Positions 59,308 to 64,000 of a stretch of DNA of 64,000 nt are shown here, piece by piece (position 1 is the stretch's first letter; every line of letters starts with the position of its first letter). The stretch spans positions 1,736,001 to 1,800,000 of the forward strand of contig OY843749.1 in NCBI GenBank assembly GCA_963693025.1, given 5' to 3'. The notes below the pieces were generated by a model that saw only the letters and a program-made list of their open reading frames with translations, had not been told where the DNA came from and ran no database searches. The DNA is from JAHRAW01 sp963693025. Its GTDB lineage: Bacteria > Pseudomonadota > Gammaproteobacteria > Arenicellales > Poriferihabitantaceae. The position numbers were made by a program, and so were the translations under genes.

Positions 59308-59850
59308 ATGCCCCCAACCAACGACAACCATCACATCGACCGCGACGGATACCGTAAGAATGTCGGCATCATCGTTTGTAACAATCGTTGCCAGGTGCTG
59401 TGGGCGCGGCGGGTTCGGCATGATGGGTGGCAGTTTCCTCAGGGCGGCATCAAGCCGAATGAGTCGGCGGAGCAGGCGGCTTTTCGGGAGTTGCAGGAGG
59501 AGATTGGACTGACGGCGCACGATGTTCGCTTGCTGGGCGCCACCGACAAATGGTTGCGTTACGATGTTCCGCGCGCCGCCAACGCCCATCGCCACCGGCG
59601 GTTTCGCGGTCAAAAGCAGCGCTGGTTTTTATTCAAGTTGATTTCGCAGGAGTCGAGCGTGCGCCTCGATTTTTCCGATGCCCCCGAGTTCGACCAGTGG
59701 CGGTGGATCGACTACTGGGGCTCGCTGCAGCACATCGTCGAATTCAAAAAACTCGTCTACCGCAAAGCGCTGACCGAATTGGAGCCGCTGCTGCCGCCCA
59801 TCGAGCGCCAGTCATTCCCCGCCGACCGTCATTTTGTCGATGACGATTGA
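59308..59850 (+). CDS. rppH: RNA pyrophosphohydrolase
   Basis: The 180-residue Nudix protein has the RppH start RDGYRKNVGIIVCNN, the Nudix box GGIKPNESAEQAAFRELQEE plus IGL, and FRGQKQRWFLFKL with WRWIDYW. It removes pyrophosphate from the 5' end of mRNA to trigger decay. It overlaps the convergent pmbA gene by 39 bases. The start at 59308 was taken for the family N-terminus; the ribosome site is weak. Confidence 0.93.
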   Translation: MPPTNDNHHIDRDGYRKNVGIIVCNNRCQVLWARRVRHDGWQFPQGGIKPNESAEQAAFRELQEEIGLTAHDVRLLGATDKWLRYDVPRAANAHRHRRFRGQKQRWFLFKLISQESSVRLDFSDAPEFDQWRWIDYWGSLQHIVEFKKLVYRKALTELEPLLPPIERQSFPADRHFVDDD

Positions 59851-61164
59851 GCCGCTGCGAATGTTGCGGCGTTCATCCACGTCCGCGCCGACGGCGGTGA
59901 TGTGCTTGAACATTTGCGAAAGGTTGCCGGCGATGGTGAACTCCTGCACCGGATATTGAATCTCGCCGCCGTCCACCCAGAAGCCGAACGCTCCCCTGGA
60001 ATAGTCGCCGGTCACGGTGTTGACGCCGAAGCCGATCAATTCGCTCACCACCAAGCCGCGCCCCATTCGCGCGATGAGGTCTTCCAAGCCCTCCCCGGTG
60101 GTCGCCTGAATTTCGAGGTTGCGCACGCCGCCGGCGTTGGCGGTGGTGCGGGTGTTGAGTTTGCGCGCCGCGTAACTGTTGAGCACGTAGCCCCGCAACA
60201 CGCCGTCGGTGACGATGTCGCGCGCCGCCGTCGCCACCCCCTCGCCGTCAAAACTCGCGCCGCCGGCGGACTTCGGCAGGTGCGGCTGTTCGTGGATGCG
60301 GATGAAGTCGGGGAAGATTTGCTCGCCCGCCTTGTCCAGCAGGAACGACGCCTTGCGGTACAGGTTGGGCCCGCTGATGGCGCTGACCAGATGCGACAGC
60401 AGGCTGCCGGCGACCGTCGGGTCGAAGATGACCGGATACTCCCCGGTGCGCGCCTTCCTCGCGCCCAGCCGCCGTATGGCGCGGCGCGCCGACTCCTCGC
60501 CCACGGCGCGCGGCGCGTCGAGGTCGGCGGCATCGCGCGCGGCGTCATACCAATACTCGCGCTGCATCGCGTCGCCCTCGCCGGCAATCACCGAGCACAC
60601 CGCGCTGTGCCGGCTGCCGCGGGCGAAGCCCCTGAAGCCGTCGGAGTTGGCGTATAAATCGACGCCGTGGTGGCTCGATATCGTGGCGCCCTCGGTGTTG
60701 CTGATGCGCGCGTCAAAGCCGAGCGCCGCGCGCTCGCAGTCGGTGGCGAGGTCGATGGCTTGCTCCATCGTCACCTGCCACGGGTGGTGCAGGTCGAGGT
60801 CGGGGAAATCGGTCGCCAGCAGGTCGCGCTCGGCGAGGCCGTTGCAGTCGTCCTGCTCGGTGAATTTGGCGATGTTGCATGCCGAGGCGACGCTCCGGCG
60901 AATCGCGTCCTCGGTGAAGTCGGTGGTGCTGGCGCTGCCGCTGTGGTGGCCGAAATAGACCGTCACCCCCAGGCTCTTGTCGCGGTTGTGTTCGACCGTT
61001 TCCACCTCGCCGTTGCGCACCGTCACCGACATTCCCTGGTCCTGCCCCACGCCGGCTTCCGCCATCGACGCGCCTTGCTCGCGCGCCTGCGCCAGCGCGA
61101 TGTCGGCGACCTCGACGATTTTGCGCTCTACGGCGTCGGTCGGCGCCGGGTCCCAGGCGCGCAT
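59812..61164 (-). CDS. pmbA: Metalloprotease PmbA (TldE)
   Basis: The 450-residue protein has the PmbA/TldE hallmarks: GASMAEAGVGQDQGMSVTVRNG, VTVYFGHHSGSASTTDF, and GLVVSELIGFGVNTVTGDYS with the C-terminal IDKMTVGGE. With TldD it forms a heterodimeric zinc protease that processes peptides such as microcins and CcdA. Its ATG shares one base with the tldD stop. Its 3' end lies within the rppH coding end. Confidence 0.95.
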   Translation of the reverse strand: MRAWDPAPTDAVERKIVEVADIALAQAREQGASMAEAGVGQDQGMSVTVRNGEVETVEHNRDKSLGVTVYFGHHSGSASTTDFTEDAIRRSVASACNIAKFTEQDDCNGLAERDLLATDFPDLDLHHPWQVTMEQAIDLATDCERAALGFDARISNTEGATISSHHGVDLYANSDGFRGFARGSRHSAVCSVIAGEGDAMQREYWYDAARDAADLDAPRAVGEESARRAIRRLGARKARTGEYPVIFDPTVAGSLLSHLVSAISGPNLYRKASFLLDKAGEQIFPDFIRIHEQPHLPKSAGGASFDGEGVATAARDIVTDGVLRGYVLNSYAARKLNTRTTANAGGVRNLEIQATTGEGLEDLIARMGRGLVVSELIGFGVNTVTGDYSRGAFGFWVDGGEIQYPVQEFTIAGNLSQMFKHITAVGADVDERRNIRSGSIVIDKMTVGGE

Positions 61165-62621
61165 CAGACCGCCACGCCGCCGACGGTCAGGCGGTCGATT
61201 TTCATGGTCGGCTGGCCGACCCCCACCGGCACGCTCTGCCCCTCCTTGCCGCACACGCCGACGCCGGAGTCGAGCGCCATGTCGTCGCCCAGCATCGAGA
61301 CGCGCGTGAGCACGTCGGGACCGTTGCCAATCAGAGTCGCGCCCTTGACCGGATAGGTCACCTTGCCGCGCTCCACGCGGTACGCTTCCGATGCGGAAAA
61401 GACAAACTTGCCCGAGGTGATGTCAACCTGCCCGCCGCTGAAGTTAACCGCGTATAGCCCGTCGTCCACCGAGGCGATGATTTCTTGCGGGTCGTGGCGC
61501 CCGCCCAGCATGTAGGTGTTGGTCATTCGCGGCATCGGGAGGTGCGCGAAAGACTCGCGCCGCCCGTTGCCGGTGGGCGCCATTTTCATCAGGCGCGCGT
61601 TGAGTTGGTCTTGCATGTAGCCTTTCAGTATGCCGTTTTCAATCAGCACGGTGCGCCCGGTCGGCTCGCCCTCGTCGTCGATGGAAAGCGAGCCGCGGCG
61701 GTTTTCGATGGCGCCGTCATCGACCACGGTGCACAACTCGGACGCCACCTTCTCGCCGATGCGCCCGCTGAATGCCGAGGTTCCCTTGCGGTTGAAGTCG
61801 CCCTCCAAGCCGTGGCCGATGGCTTCGTGCAGCAGGATGCCGGGCCAGCCGGGTCCCAGCACCACGGTCATCTCGCCCGCCGGCGCTTCCTTCGCTTGCA
61901 GTTGCGTCAGCGCCTGCCTGACCGCGTCGCGGGCGTATTCGTCGGCGCGGTTTGGGTCGGTCAAATAGCCGTAGTCGTAGCGCCCGCCGCCGCCCGAAGC
62001 GCCCTGCTCGCGCTGGCCGTTTTGCTCGACGATGACGGTCACATTCAGGCGAACCAGCGGGCGAATGTCCGCCGCCAGCAGCCCGTCCGCGCGCGCCACC
62101 AAAATCACATCTTGCACCGCCGCCAGGTTGACCATCACCTCGCTCACGCGCGGGTCGGCGTCGCGCGCGATTTTTTCAACGCGCCGAATCAGCGCGACCT
62201 TTTCATCATCGCGCAACGACCCGAGCGGGTCGACCGGCGGGTATAACATCGCGCCGCCGCCGCCACGCCGTTTGATTGCGGCGCCCGCCGAGGTCGCCAA
62301 CGCCGACGGGTTGCGCGCGATTGAGCGCGCCGCGCCGGCGGCGTCGGACAGCGCCGGCAGAATCAGTTCATCCGAATACGCGAAGCCGGTCTTGTCGCCG
62401 CTGACCGCGCGCACCCCCGCGCCTTGCTCGATGCCGTGGCTGCCGGACTTGACCGTGCCCTCTTCAAGCGACCAGGACTCGCGGCGCGAATATTGAAAAT
62501 ACAAATCCGCATAGTCTATTTGCGCGCCCATCAACCGGCCCAGCACCTGGTCGATTTCGCGGTCGCCGATTCCGGCGGGTTCAAGCAAAGTATTTCTGAC
62601 GTCTTGCAGCAGTTCCGGCAT
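61164..62621 (-). CDS. tldD: Metalloprotease TldD
   Basis: The 485-residue protein has the zinc-binding HEAIGHGLEGDF motif at about residues 264-275, the DYADLYFQYSRRESWSLEEG start and GSLSIDDEGEPTGRTVLIENG. It is the catalytic partner of PmbA, and the two genes are co-translated here. Length is normal. The neighbouring nitrilase gene lies 70 bases upstream, as in other gammaproteobacteria. Confidence 0.96.
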   Translation of the reverse strand: MPELLQDVRNTLLEPAGIGDREIDQVLGRLMGAQIDYADLYFQYSRRESWSLEEGTVKSGSHGIEQGAGVRAVSGDKTGFAYSDELILPALSDAAGAARSIARNPSALATSAGAAIKRRGGGGAMLYPPVDPLGSLRDDEKVALIRRVEKIARDADPRVSEVMVNLAAVQDVILVARADGLLAADIRPLVRLNVTVIVEQNGQREQGASGGGGRYDYGYLTDPNRADEYARDAVRQALTQLQAKEAPAGEMTVVLGPGWPGILLHEAIGHGLEGDFNRKGTSAFSGRIGEKVASELCTVVDDGAIENRRGSLSIDDEGEPTGRTVLIENGILKGYMQDQLNARLMKMAPTGNGRRESFAHLPMPRMTNTYMLGGRHDPQEIIASVDDGLYAVNFSGGQVDITSGKFVFSASEAYRVERGKVTYPVKGATLIGNGPDVLTRVSMLGDDMALDSGVGVCGKEGQSVPVGVGQPTMKIDRLTVGGVAV

Positions 62622-62691
62622 CGCTAAGCCTTTATGGTGAGTTCAAGTTCAGTTGGGTTGCCCGGTCGCCGGCGCTCAGACGCTCAGGCAC

Positions 62692-63534
62692 TCAGGCAAA
62701 CAAGTCGGGGCGACGATGCGACAGGCACGGCAGTTGCGCGCGAATCCGCTCGAGTTTGCCGCCGTCAATCTCGGCAAACAACACCCCCGGCGCGGTTTTG
62801 CGTTCCGCCAGCACCTCGCCCCAAGGTCCGATTATAAGGCTATGCCCGTAAGTTTGTCGGCCATTGCTGTGCCTGCCGGTCTGCGCCGGCGCAATCACAT
62901 AGCAGCAGTTCTCAATCGCGCGGGCGCGCAGCAGCGTCGTCCAGTGCGCCGCGCCGGTGGCGGCGGTGAATGCGGAAGGCACGACCAGACTGGTGGCGCC
63001 CAGCGCGGACAGTTTGCGGTAGAGTTCCGGGAAGCGCAGGTCGTAGCAGACCGTCAGCCCGACCGCGCCCGCCGGGGTGTCCTGCACCACGCACGCATCG
63101 CCCGGCATCGTGTAGTCCGACTCCCGATGCGCTTCGCCGCCGGCCACGGTCGCCTCGGACAGCGCCATGTCGAACAGGTGGATTTTGTCGTAGCGCGCCA
63201 CGTTGGCGCCGTGGTCGTCATAGACCAGTAGCGTGTTGAAGATGCGCGCCGGGTCATCGCTGCGAATCGGCAGCGTGCCGGCGATAATCCAGATGCCCGC
63301 CCGGCGCGCCAGCCGCGCCAGAAACCGCTGGATTTTCCCCTCGCCCCCCGCGCCATGGACTTCCGCGCACGCGCGCAACCGCCGCTTACCTTTCGGCATC
63401 AACGCAAAGCACTCCGGCAACGCCACCAGTTCCGCGCCCTCGGACCCGGCGGTTTCAACATACCCGGCGACCGCCTCGAGGTTGCGGTCAATGTCGTCGC
63501 CGGAGGTGGTCTGCACCGCCGCAATCAGGGTCAT
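62692..63534 (-). CDS. Carbon-nitrogen hydrolase (Nit1-like deaminated glutathione amidase)
   Basis: The 280-residue protein has the nitrilase triad: Glu in LVALPECFAL, Lys in YDKIHLFDM and Cys in TVCYDLRFPELYR. It is closest to the Nit1 branch, which hydrolyses deaminated glutathione. It shares the nit-tldD-pmbA order with related bacteria. Preceding short CTCAG repeats lie between it and tldD. Confidence 0.92.
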   Translation of the reverse strand: MTLIAAVQTTSGDDIDRNLEAVAGYVETAGSEGAELVALPECFALMPKGKRRLRACAEVHGAGGEGKIQRFLARLARRAGIWIIAGTLPIRSDDPARIFNTLLVYDDHGANVARYDKIHLFDMALSEATVAGGEAHRESDYTMPGDACVVQDTPAGAVGLTVCYDLRFPELYRKLSALGATSLVVPSAFTAATGAAHWTTLLRARAIENCCYVIAPAQTGRHSNGRQTYGHSLIIGPWGEVLAERKTAPGVLFAEIDGGKLERIRAQLPCLSHRRPDLFA

Positions 63535-63594
63535 GCCGTCATCGCCGCGCCGCGCGCCGCCGCCACCGCCACTGCCACTGTCTGAGGCGGGCGG

Positions 63595-64000
63595 CTAAAG
63601 CGTGTAAAAGAGATGGCCGCCGATGAGCGCGACCAGCCGGCTGTTCTTGCTCCAATCCGGTTGCACATCCACCGTATGATAATGCATGGCATCGCCCACC
63701 AGCGCCATCCGCGCGCCTTTCAAGAACAACTCGGCGACAACCATCGCCCGCTGCCAAGCCCGCCCGTCCCTGATGGTGTAATAACGAGGCGGGAGCCGCG
63801 TCCAACTAAACTGCTTGCGCTGCCACACCACCTCGCAAACACGGTCAGGATAACGCCCGCTACGCACCCGATTCATAGTAACCGCCGCAATAGCCGCCTG
63901 CCCCCGAACCGACTCACCCCGCCCTTCGTGGTAGATGTTCATCGCGAGACAGACGAGGTCGCGGGTGTTGGTGGGGGTGGTGGCGGTAGCGATGTCGGCG
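63595..64000 (-). CDS. Cell-wall hydrolase, SleB-type, 5' part outside window
   Basis: The visible 134 residues (read from the right edge) have the Hydrolase_2/SleB core: CLAMNIYHEGRGE with the catalytic Glu, AAIAAVTMNRVRSGRYP, and a C-terminal MHYHTVDVQPDWSKN then IGGHLFYTL. SleB-type enzymes cleave peptidoglycan. The N-terminus, probably with a signal peptide, is off the right edge. The stop at 63595 follows the family end. Confidence 0.88.
   Translation of the reverse strand, partial: ADIATATTPTNTRDLVCLAMNIYHEGRGESVRGQAAIAAVTMNRVRSGRYPDRVCEVVWQRKQFSWTRLPPRYYTIRDGRAWQRAMVVAELFLKGARMALVGDAMHYHTVDVQPDWSKNSRLVALIGGHLFYTL

Overview
The window looks like chromosomal DNA of a GC-rich gammaproteobacterium. 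The evidence is gene content: nhaB, zapE, nudE, rppH, an HD-domain cca, maf-rng, nadD-rsfS, and nit-tldD-pmbA. A marine or host-associated life is only an inference, suggested by a 2-oxoacid-type TRAP transporter, a creatinase, a PuuD-like protein and an enolase-superfamily enzyme. No tRNA gene, complete rRNA operon, CRISPR array or intact transposase was seen.

Layout. 1-8574 is a minus-strand catabolic block. It runs from a zinc-type alcohol dehydrogenase and a muconate-lactonizing-group enolase, through a possible 2OG-Fe(II) oxygenase, an NAD epimerase, a fumarylacetoacetate-hydrolase-fold enzyme, two SDRs and a D-2-hydroxyacid dehydrogenase, to a 25-residue membrane peptide and a PuuD-type protein that leaves the window. 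Many genes overlap by 1-4 bases, so co-translation is likely. 8987-13741 is a housekeeping run on the minus strand: rng, maf, rsfS, nadD, a TlpA thioredoxin and a membrane-anchored protein. 13937-28035 mixes nadA, trhO, cca, oxidoreductases, a PQQ-type dehydrogenase with a cytochrome c, a TRAP transporter with an unusual fused small permease, and a HAD phosphatase.

28000-31560 is an accessory island. It opens with a deleted 16S rRNA remnant that supplies the last 24 codons of the HAD gene, followed by a terminator hairpin, a single-chain restriction-modification enzyme and a degraded antitoxin-like gene. 31571-40456 holds msrB, a DUF1223 protein, a CPA2 antiporter, moaC-moeA, a cold-shock protein, proS and an asparaginase. 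40470-42321 is a second, low-GC restriction-modification system (methylase plus HNH nuclease) with its own promoter. 42329-52933 carries ltaE, creatinase, nhaB, two facing genes that share a new-looking zinc-ribbon domain, a pteridine-reductase-like SDR, midA, uppP, a P-loop NTPase, metA and a ComEA-like protein. 53607-64000 carries zapE, nudE, cysQ, small membrane proteins, a DUF4189 protein, rppH, pmbA, tldD, a nitrilase and a partial SleB-like hydrolase.

The main unusual signals are: (1) a family of about 200-bp structured repeats with 19-bp inverted ends, five full and several partial copies, often as head-to-tail dimers with an identical 13-bp spacer; (2) a 179-bp MITE-like insertion inside one copy, flanked by an exact 10-bp target duplication; (3) the 16S rRNA/HAD chimera; (4) a foreign tail on moaC with a dnaX-like A-AAA-AAG heptamer that would shift into a zinc-finger frame ending on the moeA start codon; (5) the paired zinc-ribbon genes; and (6) the TM2-coiled-coil-DctQ fusion.
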